Part shown: piece after piece, positions 18,297-27,535 of the stretch
Position numbering within the stretch: the first letter of the stretch is position 1
Layout of the letters: each line of letters opens with the position of its first letter
Source of the DNA: Methylobacter sp.
GTDB lineage: Bacteria > Pseudomonadota > Gammaproteobacteria > Methylococcales > Methylomonadaceae
DNA length: 46,720 bases
Reading direction: 5' to 3'
Assembly (NCBI GenBank): GCA_002928495.1
Contig: PERF01000004.1
Coordinates: 1-46,720, forward strand
The notes under the pieces: generated by a model
The model's database searches: none
Told to the model about the DNA's origin: nothing
What the model saw: the letters and a program-made list of their open reading frames with translations, nothing else
Translations under genes and position numbers: made by a program

Positions 18297-18757
18297 ATGA
18301 CCTTAAGATCGAAACGGCTTGCAGTTATCAGCAATTTAAAAGCCATTCAAGAAAAAAATGCGCTGGAAGTACTGGGCCTTTCACAGCGTAAGTTAAATGA
18401 TATTCAGACCCAAATCGATAGTTTGAAAAACTACCGTCAAGATTATCACAGCAAACTTTTACGCTGGGTAGTGAAGGTAACGATGTCGCCAAAATTCAGG
18501 AATTCCGTTCTTTCATGGATAAACTGGATAAAGCCATTGCCGGTCAGGAACAGGTTAAACGTACGCTGGAGAAAGAAGTCGCTCAGCGTAAGCAGGAATG
18601 GGAACTTAAATATCAAAACTCCCGCAGCATAGAAAAAATTCATTCCGGTGCTTTAAAAACCGAGCAAAAACAAGCCGAAAAGCGCGAACAAAATCAACAA
18701 GACGAAAGTGCGGCGCGAATCGGCAGAAACACTAATTTTGGCACAAACGGTGCTTAA
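18297..18757 (+). pseudogene. fliJ: fliJ, flagellar export chaperone, split by a -1 frameshift
   Basis: The first frame starts at ATG 18297 after a GGGGG-rich ribosome site and gives a FliJ-like N-terminus (SKRLAVISNLKAIQEKNALE...SLKNYRQDYHSKLL). The remainder (KIQEFRSFMDKLDKAIAGQE...EKREQNQQDESAARIG) is in another frame and ends at 18757. The frames would join if one base were restored near 18457-18465, for example if the T4 run at 18457-18460 were T5; the product would then be about 153 residues, the usual FliJ length. FliJ is a coiled-coil stalk for FliI. All neighbours are intact, so this may be a base-calling error rather than a dead gene. Confidence 0.8.
18739..18754 (+). promoter_or_regulatory. 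Predicted sigma-54 promoter of fliK
   Basis: TGGCACAAACGGTGCT has GG at 18740-18741 and GC at 18752-18753 with exact ten-base spacing and a full TGGCAC -24 element. It lies in the last codons of fliJ. The predicted transcription start is near 18765, 24 bases before the fliK ATG. fliK may thus be transcribed separately from fliE-J. Confidence 0.75.
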
Positions 18758-18788
18758 TTACTGCAAAGCTGAATTCAGGAGAACTTAA

Positions 18789-20144
18789 ATGACTATAGAA
18801 AACGCTACGCTGCTGCCGCCGACAGCCACCGTCAACCCATCGCCCGGTTCAGCTTCGTTTCAGACTTCGGTAACAACCGATGCGGGCGGCTTTACCGATG
18901 CCCTGACGGTGCAGCTAAATAATCTAAATGCCGGCAATGTTACCGCCACCGCAACGCTGATAGATCCTTTAACGTTACTCACCAGCCAAACGGCTACGGC
19001 CGGCACGGCTGAAGTCACGGAGGCAGCACCAGGCAATTTTACGCCGGTAAGCGGAGTGATTAATGATCAAGCCGGCAAAATTTTGCCTCAAATTCTCACA
19101 GAGGTGACCGATGACAATGCACAACAAGCGCTGGATGAGGTATTGCAATTTCTTTATCCGGCCTCGGCTCAATCCGGGGTCCAAGGCGACTTGTCGGCTG
19201 AGCAAACCGGCGGCAAGCCAACACTTAAGAGGATAAGTGATTCGGAACCTGACAGCTTGGATGACGGCATCCTTGATCCTGCCATTATTCTGCTTTTAAC
19301 CGTTAATAATATTGTTCAACAACCTCAACCTGAACGCTTGGAGCAAAACGCCACGCGTGCGGCATCGCCGACCCTCTCCCTGATAGCCGGGCAAAATGCT
19401 GCATCGGCACAGGCGCTAACGCCGACAAACGCTAATGCCGATACCGATCAACCAGTGCTTGGCTCAGGATTGGCAAAGGCTTTGGGGGATCAATCCGCAA
19501 CAGACGAGCAGGGCACCAATTTTGATAACGCCATAAAACTGGCGTTTGAGCGCGAACAAACCCAAACCGGACTTGCAAACTCCGATGCCAGTGTGCTTAA
19601 TGACAGCGCTCAAAATCTGAATTCGGCGCAGGGATTTTTCATTAAAAACAGCGATAACATATCGGCCAATCCGCTTAATAACCAGCCGGTGATCGTTAAT
19701 GCAGAGATCGGTCAGCCGGAATGGCAAGCCGAATTGGGCAATAAAATCCTGTGGCTGCATAACCAATCTTTACCTTCAGCCGAAATACAACTGAATCCGG
19801 AGCATTTAGGACCGATTTCAATTAAAATCGATGTCAATCAAGATCAAGCCAGTGTGGCATTCTCCGCGCAACAGGCTTCGGTTAGAGAAGCTTTGGAAGC
19901 TTCAATACCCAAACTCAAAGAGCTGTTTACCAATCAACAGCTGAATTTAAGCCAGGTTAATATCTCCGAGCATTTTTCATCAGGCCAAGGTCATGGGCAA
20001 CAACAAAATTTTAACCAACATCAGGCACATAGCCAATCCGGCCAGGGAACAGGCACGGCGGTAGAAAATAATTCGGCATCGATCCTAGACCATAGCGCGC
20101 AAACGGCTTTAACCAGCAAAGGTTTATTAAGTCTTTATGCTTAA
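18789..20144 (+). CDS. fliK: Flagellar hook-length control protein FliK
   Basis: The protein is 451 residues. Most of it (1-310) is a low-complexity, Thr/Ala/Asn/Gln-rich secreted ruler. The conserved C-terminal Flg_hook domain is near 315-400 (LPSAEIQLNPEHLGPISIKI, then VREALEASIPKLKELF and NLSQVNIS), followed by a Gln/His-rich tail. FliK measures hook length and switches export specificity through FlhB. An AGGAG site precedes the ATG. It is the last flagellar gene here; the remaining flagellar genes must lie elsewhere. Confidence 0.9.
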   Translation: MTIENATLLPPTATVNPSPGSASFQTSVTTDAGGFTDALTVQLNNLNAGNVTATATLIDPLTLLTSQTATAGTAEVTEAAPGNFTPVSGVINDQAGKILPQILTEVTDDNAQQALDEVLQFLYPASAQSGVQGDLSAEQTGGKPTLKRISDSEPDSLDDGILDPAIILLLTVNNIVQQPQPERLEQNATRAASPTLSLIAGQNAASAQALTPTNANADTDQPVLGSGLAKALGDQSATDEQGTNFDNAIKLAFEREQTQTGLANSDASVLNDSAQNLNSAQGFFIKNSDNISANPLNNQPVIVNAEIGQPEWQAELGNKILWLHNQSLPSAEIQLNPEHLGPISIKIDVNQDQASVAFSAQQASVREALEASIPKLKELFTNQQLNLSQVNISEHFSSGQGHGQQQNFNQHQAHSQSGQGTGTAVENNSASILDHSAQTALTSKGLLSLYA

Positions 20145-20207
20145 GCCGTAAAACAAGAAGGCCTGTTATTTGAGTTCCCATAGTTTGCTGTTTTTTATTA
20201 ACTATTT

Positions 20208-20236
20208 TTGCAAAAATCAAATAAAACCTCTATAAT
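20208..20236 (+). promoter_or_regulatory. Sigma-70 promoter of rpsF operon
   Basis: TTGCAA at 20208-20213 and TATAAT at 20231-20236 are separated by 17 bases, a near-consensus housekeeping promoter. The start would be about 20243, leaving a leader of about 70 bases before rpsF. Confidence 0.75.
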
Positions 20237-20267
20237 CGCTGGTTTTTTAGAGCATTTGCTCGTCCTT

Positions 20268-20292
20268 GCCTTACCGCTTTACGGCGGAAGGC
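20268..20292 (+). promoter_or_regulatory. Possible S6:S18 autoregulatory leader hairpin
   Basis: In the rpsF leader, GCCTT (20268-20272) pairs with AAGGC (20288-20292) and, after one bulged A, CCGC (20274-20277) pairs with GCGG (20284-20287). The CCG next to the bulge recalls the motif bound by the bS6:bS18 complex in rpsF leaders of many bacteria. The match was made by eye and the exact published consensus was not compared. Confidence 0.4.
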
Positions 20293-20312
20293 TATAACCC
20301 AAAAGGAAAAAC

Positions 20313-20777
20313 ATGCGACATTACGAAATTGTTTTTTTGGTTCATCCGGACCAAAGCGCTCAAGTTCCCGCCATGCTTGAGCGTTATAAAGCCACTATCG
20401 ATACCGGCAACGGCAAAATCCACCGTTTGGAAGATTGGGGGCGCAGACATTTGGCTTACCCGATTAACAAAATTCACAAAGCGCATTATGTGCTGATGAA
20501 CATAGAATGCGATCAAGAGACACTGGTTGAGCTGGAAAGCGGTTTCCGTTTTAACGACGCCATTTTGCGCAGTATGACTTTATTGCAAAAAGAAGCCATT
20601 ACGCTGCCTTCCGCCATTGCGATCGCAACGGCGGAAGAAAATAAAGCCGCCGAATCAAAAAATAAAGAAGCACTGGCAAAAAAGGCCAAACAGGCTGAAG
20701 ACAGCGACTTTGAAGCACCCGATGCGGACGGTGTGGAAGAAAGTTTTGATGGTGACGCAGAAGTTACTGCTGAATAA
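20313..20777 (+). CDS. rpsF: 30S ribosomal protein bS6 with long acidic C-terminal tail
   Basis: Residues 1-95 are the bS6 fold ([52 protein letters not shown]). Residues 100-154 add a Lys/Ala then Asp/Glu-rich tail, so the protein is longer than most bS6 proteins, including that of E. coli (about 131-135 residues). It binds bS18 on the platform of the small subunit. An AAGGA site precedes the ATG. The gene begins the usual rpsF-rpsR-...-rplI block. Confidence 0.96.
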   Translation: MRHYEIVFLVHPDQSAQVPAMLERYKATIDTGNGKIHRLEDWGRRHLAYPINKIHKAHYVLMNIECDQETLVELESGFRFNDAILRSMTLLQKEAITLPSAIAIATAEENKAAESKNKEALAKKAKQAEDSDFEAPDADGVEESFDGDAEVTAE

Positions 20778-20801
20778 TTTTAAGCGTACAAGGATTAATT
20801 T

Positions 20802-21029
20802 ATGGCCCGTAGTACAAAACGTAAAAGTCTGGCCCGTTTCAGTTCAGAAAACGGTTCTTTGATCGATTATAAAAATATCGATTTATTAACCGATTACATA
20901 ACTGAAACCGGTAAAATCGTACCCAGCCGCATAACCGGCACCAGCGCAAAACACCAACGCCAACTCTGCACCGCAATCAAACGTGCCCGGTTTTTAGCGT
21001 TGTTGCCGTATTGCGATGCGCACGAATAA
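20802..21029 (+). CDS. rpsR: 30S ribosomal protein bS18
   Basis: The protein is 75 residues, normal length. Diagnostic segments are [19 protein letters not shown] and [20 protein letters not shown], ending in [14 protein letters not shown]. It pairs with bS6 on the 30S platform. It follows rpsF by 24 bases and is preceded by an AAGGA site. Confidence 0.97.
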   Translation: MARSTKRKSLARFSSENGSLIDYKNIDLLTDYITETGKIVPSRITGTSAKHQRQLCTAIKRARFLALLPYCDAHE

Positions 21030-21085
21030 AAACTGAGTGCATCAAACCTAAAGCACTTGCTGTGAAAGCTTTAGCCGGTTTTATT

Positions 21086-21949
21086 ATGCAAAGTAAGCTG
21101 AAAGCCATTATGGTGGCTGGTGGGTTTGCTTTGCTTTCGGTGATTTTGCCGCCGGTGAGTTTACTGAGCTCAGCCACCGTTGCTTTGGTAACGCTTAGGC
21201 TGGGCACGATGGAAGGCTTAACGCTGATGCTTTATTCCATGCTGGCGCTTGCCGTTATAGGCAGCTTAAGTTTGGGTAATTATCGGTTTGCATTGATTTT
21301 TGCCCTCATGTTTTGGCTGCCGGCCTGGATTATGGCGGTTTTGCTCAGATTAAGTCGGCAATTGGCATTAACCGTTGAAGCCTCGGTAATATTGGGAATT
21401 GTGGGTGTAGTTGGGTTTTACTGGATTGAAGATGAGCCATCGGCAATTTGGCAACAGCTGCTCAGCAAAATGATCCCGGATGATGCGGCTTTTGAAAGCA
21501 TGCACACGGTCATGGCATCGTATTCGCATTACATGACAGGAAGTTTTGCAGCCGGAATTGTGTTCATTTTGTTATTCGGGCTGTTTTTAGCCCGATGGTG
21601 GCAAGCATTGCTTTACAATCCGGGTGGTTTTAAACGTGAGTATTTATCACTAAAAACCAGCCGGATGATGGCCTCCGTAACACTGGTTATTTTCGCCGTC
21701 GCCTTGTTGAGTAAAGTGCCGGAAGTTATTTGGAACGTTTTAATCGTGTTTTTCGTTCTTTACGCTTTTATCGGTACGGCGGTATTGCATTGTTTATCGG
21801 CAGCCAGCAAAAACAGCAAAGTCTGGATTGGCATCCTTTATATCATCTTGTTGGTGATTCCCCACGCAATGTTTTTAGCAGTTGCAATGGGTGTGCTGGA
21901 TCCTTGGCTAAATTTACGTAATAAAATTTCAAATTCAACCGACGCTTAG
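21086..21949 (+). CDS. DUF2232-type polytopic membrane protein
   Basis: This hydrophobic protein (287 residues from ATG 21086) has about seven or eight predicted helices, for example AIMVAGGFALLSVILPPVSL near the start and a C-terminal IGILYIILLVIPHAMFLAVA. The position between rpsR and rplI and the overall look match the DUF2232 (YybS-like) membrane family seen there in other Gammaproteobacteria. Function is unknown. The frame is open upstream to a TTG inside rpsR, and no clear ribosome site fixes the start. Confidence 0.7.
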   Translation: MQSKLKAIMVAGGFALLSVILPPVSLLSSATVALVTLRLGTMEGLTLMLYSMLALAVIGSLSLGNYRFALIFALMFWLPAWIMAVLLRLSRQLALTVEASVILGIVGVVGFYWIEDEPSAIWQQLLSKMIPDDAAFESMHTVMASYSHYMTGSFAAGIVFILLFGLFLARWWQALLYNPGGFKREYLSLKTSRMMASVTLVIFAVALLSKVPEVIWNVLIVFFVLYAFIGTAVLHCLSAASKNSKVWIGILYIILLVIPHAMFLAVAMGVLDPWLNLRNKISNSTDA

Positions 21950-21991
21950 TCTGGCGTTAACACCGGTTTAACCGGAAGAGGTATTTAAATT

Positions 21992-22441
21992 ATGGAAGTC
22001 ATTCTTCTTGAAAAAATTGCTAACTTAGGTGAGTTAGGCGATAAAGTTTCAATCAAAGCCGGCTTTGGCAGAAACTATTTGATCCCCAGAGGCAAAGCCG
22101 TACCGGCAACCCCCAGCCGCATCGCTGAATTTGAAGCACGCCGGGCCGAACTTGAAAAACTGGCGGCCGACAAACTGGCGGCAGCTCAAGCACGCGCTGC
22201 AGCGATAGGCAAATTGCAAGTTAGCATTGCCCATAAAGCCGGCGATGAAGGCAAGTTATTCGGCTCCATCGGCACTGCCACAATAGCCGAAGCGATTACC
22301 TCAGCCGGCGCTGAAGTCGAACGACAAGAAATCAGGCTGCCCAATGGGGCGATTCGTCAAGTGGGAGATTATGATATTGATATTCACTTGCATACTGATG
22401 TGACTTTGACCTTGACCATTAAAGTGGTTAACGAAGCATAA
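21992..22441 (+). CDS. rplI: 50S ribosomal protein bL9
   Basis: The protein is 149 residues, normal length. The N-terminal domain carries the family signature ([20 protein letters not shown], then [13 protein letters not shown]). A long central helix joins it to the C-terminal domain ([31 protein letters not shown]). It is preceded by GGAAGAGG and followed by a strong terminator. Confidence 0.97.
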   Translation: MEVILLEKIANLGELGDKVSIKAGFGRNYLIPRGKAVPATPSRIAEFEARRAELEKLAADKLAAAQARAAAIGKLQVSIAHKAGDEGKLFGSIGTATIAEAITSAGAEVERQEIRLPNGAIRQVGDYDIDIHLHTDVTLTLTIKVVNEA

Positions 22442-22470
22442 ATCCACCCTGGTTTTGGCTTAAGTTTTAA

Positions 22471-22506
22471 CGCTTTTTCTTAAACGGTTAAGAAAAAGCG
22501 TTTTTT
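22471..22506 (+). terminator. Rho-independent terminator after rplI
   Basis: A 13-bp perfect stem starting CGCTTTTTCTTAA (22471-22483) with a four-base loop (ACGG) and its complement (22488-22500) is followed by six T. It closes the ribosomal-protein operon before waaA. Confidence 0.88.
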
Positions 22507-22568
22507 GCTGTTTTGGTTGCAAACCAAAACAATCTCTTGTACTTTTCGAATCTCCCAAGCATGTCCCC

Positions 22569-23831
22569 ATGCATTTTGCCTATTCCCTGATTTTTAGTTT
22601 ACTGGCTCCATTTTTGTGGATCAGGCTTTATTGGAAAGGCATTAAAGCCCCGGCATACCGTTTAAGATGGCAGGAAAGATTCGGTTTTTACAGCAACCCG
22701 CATAATCAGGATGTGATTTGGTTTCATGCAGTTTCGGTCGGCGAAGCCGAAGCGCTGTTTCCGTTGATCGACAGCATTTTAAACCGGCATCCGTCGGCAA
22801 AAATGCTTGTCACCACCACTACGCCAACCGGTTCTGCCAGAGTCAAAGCCGTGTTGAATAACCGTGTCGACCATGTTTATTTGCCTTACGATATTCCGTA
22901 TTGTGTCGGCCGTTTCATGCGCCATTTCAAGCCCAAGCTCGCGGTTATCGTGGAAACGGAGATTTGGCCGAATTTATTTTCCGGTTGCAAACAGCGCAAT
23001 ATTCCGCTGTTTTTGATCAATGCCAGGCTCTCGGAAAAATCTTTGCGTAATTATCAAAAAATCGGCCGCTTTATCCAATCCGTTTTAAGCCAAATAACAT
23101 TAATTGTTTGCCAAACCCCGGAAGATGCCGACCGTTTTCTGGTTTTAGGCGCGGCTGGTGAGCAAGTCGTTAACAGCGGCAACATCAAGTTTGATCGAAC
23201 GTTAAGCCAGGAAAACCAGGCCAAAGGTAACATTTTAAAGCAAGAGCTTTTTAGTAAATTCACTATCTGGCTGGCGGCCAGCACGCATAAAGGCGAAGAA
23301 GAATCCCTGATTAAAGTTTTTCTAAATTTGAAACCCTTGTTTCCAAAATTGTTACTCGCGATTGCACCCCGGCATCCCGAACGTTTTGCCGAAGTCAAAA
23401 ACCTTTGCGAGAAAAATAACTTGAAAGTAACGACGCGAAGTTCACAACTAGCGTGTGAAGCTGACACTGAAATCTTTCTCATCGATACCATGGGTGAACT
23501 CGGCGTATTTTACCTGGTAGCGGATGTGGCTTTTGTCGGAGGAAGCCTGGTGCCGATTGGCGGCCATAACGTTTTAGAAGCGGTAACCGCCGGTACGCCG
23601 GTTATTTTCGGCCCGTATATGGCAAATTTCCGGCGCATTGCTCAGGGATTGTTAGAGCGCAACGCGGCAATCCAATGTCAAGATCCGGCGCACATTCAGT
23701 CATCTGTCCGCTTGCTTTTAGAGAGCCCGGATGAAAACAAACGTTTTACCGATAATGCTAAAATTTTTATGGAAGCAAATCGGGGAGCGCTGGAGCGTAT
23801 TTATCAAATATTAAAGCCCAGCTTGGATTAA
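22569..23831 (+). CDS. waaA: 3-deoxy-D-manno-octulosonic acid (Kdo) transferase WaaA
   Basis: This GT-B enzyme (420 residues) transfers Kdo from CMP-Kdo to lipid A precursor at the inner membrane. It has an N-terminal membrane anchor (residues 5-22), the RWQERFGF segment with the likely catalytic Glu (E36), WFHAVSVGEAEAL, VTTTTPTGSA, VETEIWPNLF, and the C-terminal nucleotide-binding part (GGSLVPIGGHNVLEA). Length is normal. It reads convergently with the comF-like gene 11 bases away. Confidence 0.95.
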   Translation: MHFAYSLIFSLLAPFLWIRLYWKGIKAPAYRLRWQERFGFYSNPHNQDVIWFHAVSVGEAEALFPLIDSILNRHPSAKMLVTTTTPTGSARVKAVLNNRVDHVYLPYDIPYCVGRFMRHFKPKLAVIVETEIWPNLFSGCKQRNIPLFLINARLSEKSLRNYQKIGRFIQSVLSQITLIVCQTPEDADRFLVLGAAGEQVVNSGNIKFDRTLSQENQAKGNILKQELFSKFTIWLAASTHKGEEESLIKVFLNLKPLFPKLLLAIAPRHPERFAEVKNLCEKNNLKVTTRSSQLACEADTEIFLIDTMGELGVFYLVADVAFVGGSLVPIGGHNVLEAVTAGTPVIFGPYMANFRRIAQGLLERNAAIQCQDPAHIQSSVRLLLESPDENKRFTDNAKIFMEANRGALERIYQILKPSLD

Positions 23832-23842
23832 CCTGTTTGGTT

Positions 23843-24544
23843 TTATGCCCGGCCACACACCCACACATCAACTTTGCATACCCCGTGCTTCTTTAACGTT
23901 GCCGCCAATTCATTTGCTGTTGAGCCGGTAGTCATCACATCGTCAATAATCGCTACATGCTGCTTGGTTAACGGCTTGATTACTCTAAAAGCCTGATTCA
24001 GATTTTTTTTCCGGTTTTTTGCAGACTGGCCGGTTTGGTGTGCGGTATCTCTAATTCTTGCACAACCGGTTAAAACTGTGGGGATGTTCAGCTGAGCACT
24101 TAAGCCCTTGGCAATTTCTATTGCTTGATTAAAACCGCGCTGTTTATAACGTTTATGATGTAACGGCATCGGTATCAAACACTCAGGCAATACCATTGAT
24201 CCATTAAGCCGGCTAATCATGAGCTGAGCCATTAAACGGGCATTTTTGTAATTGGCATTAAATTTTAAGGTCGTTATCAGATAACGCATATTCCCGGCGT
24301 ATAAAAACGGTGCAAAAACCTGATCAAATGCCGGCGGTTTCAGCTGGCACTGGCCACAAAGCGCATTGCCGGCAGTATTATCTTCAAAAGGTTGGGCGCA
24401 GCAAAGACATTGGCTTTGGTTTAACTCAAACTGGGCAAAGCAATGGCTGCATAAATCCATGCCGTTAAAGCCTTGGTTTCCGCAAAGAATACAACTAGGC
24501 AGCAGCCAGTTATTTCGTATAATATTTATCCAGTTGTTTACCAT
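23843..24544 (-). CDS. ComF-family phosphoribosyltransferase-like protein
   Basis: The N-terminus is a double zinc ribbon (C18/C21, C32/C35, then C46-C49 and C63/C66). A type I phosphoribosyltransferase domain follows, with the PRPP loop VAIIDDVMTTGSTANEL near 196-212 and the ComF-specific HHKRYKQRGFNQA. ComF proteins are linked to DNA uptake (ComFC/GntX). It is divergent from bioB, a common arrangement in Gammaproteobacteria. The length, 233 residues, is typical. Confidence 0.92.
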   Translation of the reverse strand: MVNNWINIIRNNWLLPSCILCGNQGFNGMDLCSHCFAQFELNQSQCLCCAQPFEDNTAGNALCGQCQLKPPAFDQVFAPFLYAGNMRYLITTLKFNANYKNARLMAQLMISRLNGSMVLPECLIPMPLHHKRYKQRGFNQAIEIAKGLSAQLNIPTVLTGCARIRDTAHQTGQSAKNRKKNLNQAFRVIKPLTKQHVAIIDDVMTTGSTANELAATLKKHGVCKVDVWVCGRA

Positions 24545-24614
24545 TTCTAGCTTTAAAAGTTGACGGTAGATAAGTGCATAACTTTATTAATTACTCGTGT
24601 TACAGGAGCTTGCC

Positions 24615-25610
24615 ATGCCGGCAAATGCATTGACAGAATCTTTGGAAATTTCACCATTAATCCGCCATAACTGGCAAGTTAGCGAAGTAAATGATTTATT
24701 TAACTTACCTTTCAATGACTTAATTTTTAAAGCCCAAACATTGCACAGGCAATATTTTGACCCTAACGAAGTGCAAATCAGCAGCTTATTGAGCATTAAA
24801 ACCGGATCTTGCTCGGAAGACTGCGGTTATTGCCCGCAAAGCGCACGTTACGATACCGGATTACCCTCGGAAGCATTAATGCCGCTGGATCAGGTTTTGG
24901 CCGCCGCAAACAACGCCAAAACCCAAGGCGCTTCCCGTTTTTGCATGGGTGCAGCCTGGCGCCAGCCCAAAGACCGCGACATAGAAAAAGTTGCCGATAT
25001 GATTGCAGGCGTTAAAGCGTTGGGCCTTGAAACCTGCGTCACACTGGGCATGTTAACCGACTCGCAAACTCAGCGCTTAAAACAAAGCGGTCTGGATTAT
25101 TACAACCATAACCTGGACACCTCGGAACAATATTATTCCGAAATCATAACCACCAGAACTTACCAAGACCGCTTAGATACTTTGGCCAGGGTCAGGGATG
25201 CCGGGATCAACGTTTGTTGCGGCGGCATAGTGGGCATGGGCGAAAGCCACGACGATAGGGCCAAGTTACTCGCACAATTAGCCAACTTGCCTAAACACCC
25301 GGAAAGCGTGCCTATCAACATGCTGGTACAAGTTGAAGGGACTCCGCTGATGGGAACCGAACCGCTGGACGCTTTCACCTTTGTTCGCACTATTGCCGTT
25401 GCCCGCGTGATGATGCCGGCGTCGCGCGTTCGCTTATCGGCGGGCCGTAAAGCCATGAGCGATGAAATGCAGGCTTTGTGTTTTCTGGCTGGCGCGAATT
25501 CGATTTTTTATGGAGAAAAGCTGCTGACTACCGAAAATCCAATGACCAACGAAGACTGGTCACTGTTTAACAAATTAGGTTTGCACCCCGGTGGCTCCAG
25601 CAATCTCTAA
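24615..25610 (+). CDS. bioB: Biotin synthase BioB
   Basis: BioB (331 residues) is the radical-SAM enzyme that inserts sulfur into dethiobiotin. The SAM cluster motif is C66-SED-C70-GY-C73; further segments are [25 protein letters not shown] and the C-terminal [20 protein letters not shown]. The ATG at 24615 is chosen because CAGGAG lies six bases upstream; a GTG at 24597 is also in frame. It heads a bioB-F-H-C-D operon. Confidence 0.97.
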   Translation: MPANALTESLEISPLIRHNWQVSEVNDLFNLPFNDLIFKAQTLHRQYFDPNEVQISSLLSIKTGSCSEDCGYCPQSARYDTGLPSEALMPLDQVLAAANNAKTQGASRFCMGAAWRQPKDRDIEKVADMIAGVKALGLETCVTLGMLTDSQTQRLKQSGLDYYNHNLDTSEQYYSEIITTRTYQDRLDTLARVRDAGINVCCGGIVGMGESHDDRAKLLAQLANLPKHPESVPINMLVQVEGTPLMGTEPLDAFTFVRTIAVARVMMPASRVRLSAGRKAMSDEMQALCFLAGANSIFYGEKLLTTENPMTNEDWSLFNKLGLHPGGSSNL

Positions 25611-25611
25611 A

Positions 25612-26796
25612 ATGCAGTCCACGCCGTTAAAGACAAAACTTGAAAGCGGGCTTGCGTTTGCCGCCAACCAAAACCTGTATCGTTCGCGGCGGGTAACAGA
25701 AGGGCCGCAAGCAGTTAATGTTGTTGTCGATGGCAAACCGTATGTAAATTTTTGCAGCAATGACTACTTGGGTCTGGCAAACCACCCTGATGTCTGCCGT
25801 GTCTTTAAAAACGCGGTAGACCAATATGGCTTGGGAAGCGGTTCCGCGCATCTGATTTGCGGCCATAGCCGGGCACACCATGCCTTGGAAGAAGAGCTTG
25901 CCGCCTTTACCGGACGTGAACGGGCGTTGTTGTTTTCCAGCGGATACATGGCGAATATGGCTTGCATAAGTACACTTGCCGGCAACTCGGATACGGTGTT
26001 TGAAGACCGCCTGAATCATGCATCACTCATTGACGGCGGATTGCTGTCCGGCGCCAATTTCAAACGTTACCGGCACGGTGATGTTGGGCATCTAGAAGCC
26101 CTGTTAATGAAAGCCACTGACCATCTCAAACTGATTGTTACCGATGGCGTTTTCAGCATGGATGGCGACACCGCGCCGCTACAACAACTAGCCGAGCTCG
26201 CCCAGACCTGGCAGGCCGTATTAGTGGTGGACGATGCGCACGGTTTCGGCGTGATTGGCACACAAGGGCGCGGCTTGGTCAACGATCAAAACTTAAGCCA
26301 GGACGAGGTACCGGTGCTTGTCGGAACCTTGGGTAAAAGTTTCGGCAGCTTCGGCGCGTTTGTATCGGGGTCGAACGAGTTGATTGAAACCTTGATACAA
26401 CAAGCCAGAACGTATATTTACACCACGGCAATGCCTTCCGCCATTGCGGAAGCCACCCGGGTGAGTTTGAAACTGCTTATGCAGGACGACTGGAGGCGCG
26501 ATAAATTGCATGCGTTAGTCAATCAATTTAGAGCCGGGGCTGAGCAAATTGGCCTGAACTTACTGCCGTCGCTATCGCCGATTCAGCCGGTGTTGATCGG
26601 CGACAACCTGAAAACCTTGTTAGCCGGCCGAGCGCTAATGGCTCAAGGGTTTCTGGTCGGCGCAATCCGCCCGCCTACCGTTCCCAAGGGAAGCGCGCGA
26701 CTCAGAATCACTTTTTCCGCCAATCATGAGCCGAACCAAGTCGATAGGCTTTTAGATGCCCTCAAATTAGCCTTGCATGAATCAGCTAAATCTTGA
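25612..26796 (+). CDS. bioF: 8-amino-7-oxononanoate synthase BioF
   Basis: BioF (394 residues from ATG 25612) is the PLP enzyme that condenses pimeloyl-ACP with alanine. It shows FCSNDYLGLANHP, GSGSAHLICGHSRAHHALE, the D208-A-H210 pair, and the PLP Lys242 in GTLGKSFGSFGAF. The ATG lies one base after the bioB stop; a GTG at 25591 inside bioB is an alternative. The gene overlaps bioH by 20 bases. Confidence 0.96.
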   Translation: MQSTPLKTKLESGLAFAANQNLYRSRRVTEGPQAVNVVVDGKPYVNFCSNDYLGLANHPDVCRVFKNAVDQYGLGSGSAHLICGHSRAHHALEEELAAFTGRERALLFSSGYMANMACISTLAGNSDTVFEDRLNHASLIDGGLLSGANFKRYRHGDVGHLEALLMKATDHLKLIVTDGVFSMDGDTAPLQQLAELAQTWQAVLVVDDAHGFGVIGTQGRGLVNDQNLSQDEVPVLVGTLGKSFGSFGAFVSGSNELIETLIQQARTYIYTTAMPSAIAEATRVSLKLLMQDDWRRDKLHALVNQFRAGAEQIGLNLLPSLSPIQPVLIGDNLKTLLAGRALMAQGFLVGAIRPPTVPKGSARLRITFSANHEPNQVDRLLDALKLALHESAKS

Positions 26797-27535
26797 AACC
26801 TATGGCCAAGGTGAGTCTGTCGTGCTAGTTCATGGCTGGTCAACGCATAGCGGGGTATGGGGAGATTTAACCGCTAGGCTTAGCAATGATTTCGAAACAA
26901 TGTGTTTGGATTTGCCGGGACATGGCAAAAGCCGGACTGTTGAGCCATTAGACATTGAAACGATTTGCTCAACGATTGCCGCGGCGGTACCGAATAAGCC
27001 GTGTTGGTGGCTGGGCTGGTCGTTAGGCGCAAGCATCGTTTTGGCGCTTGCCGAAAGATTTCCTCAGTTAGTCAGGGGCGTCATCTTATTGGCTTTCAAC
27101 CCTTGCTTTATAGCCAATAAGGAATGGCCGGGCATGGCACCCGTAACCTTTGATCAATTCAGCCAAAATTTACAGCACGAATACAGCCAGGTGTTAAAAC
27201 GTTTCGACAGCTTGCAGGTGAATGGCGACAAAGCACTATTACTCCAGCTTAGGCAAAATCTTGCCGCACACAAGCGTCCGGATGGCCAAGTGTTAACGGC
27301 AGGGTTAAAAGTTCTACGCGACTTTGATAGCCGTGATGCCTTTAAACAACTAGGCTGCCCGGTCACAGTCATGCTGGGAACCGAGGATCAAATAATCCCG
27401 GCTGACACGGGCAAAGCGCTACTCGCTTTAAAGCCCGACCTGGATTTAAGAATGCTGCCAGGGGCAGGGCATGCGGCATTTTTATCGCATGCCCCGTTGA
27501 TTTACCAAATAATCCGGGAATTATGGCTCAGATAG
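26777..27535 (+). CDS. bioH: Pimeloyl-ACP methyl ester esterase BioH
   Basis: BioH (252 residues) is the alpha/beta hydrolase that removes the methyl group from pimeloyl-ACP methyl ester. The oxyanion HGWSTHSGVW segment, nucleophile S82 in GWSLG, D204 (GTEDQI) and H232 (GAGHAAF) form the expected triad. It overlaps bioF upstream and bioC downstream (13 bases), consistent with translational coupling and with a BioC-BioH route to pimelate. Confidence 0.95.
   Translation: MNQLNLETYGQGESVVLVHGWSTHSGVWGDLTARLSNDFETMCLDLPGHGKSRTVEPLDIETICSTIAAAVPNKPCWWLGWSLGASIVLALAERFPQLVRGVILLAFNPCFIANKEWPGMAPVTFDQFSQNLQHEYSQVLKRFDSLQVNGDKALLLQLRQNLAAHKRPDGQVLTAGLKVLRDFDSRDAFKQLGCPVTVMLGTEDQIIPADTGKALLALKPDLDLRMLPGAGHAAFLSHAPLIYQIIRELWLR

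Noticed and set aside
18440-18480. Programmed -1 frameshift in fliJ
   Set aside because: A -1 step at CTTTTA would restore the frame, but there is no X-XXY-YYZ heptamer. FliJ is not known to use recoding.
21963-21975. CCGGTTTAACCGG palindrome before rplI
   Set aside because: As RNA it gives only four pairs around a five-base loop; chance is sufficient.
24545-24614. BirA operator or sigma-70 promoter before bioB
   Set aside because: TTGACG at 24560 is present, but no good -10 lies at proper spacing, and no BirA-type inverted repeat was found.
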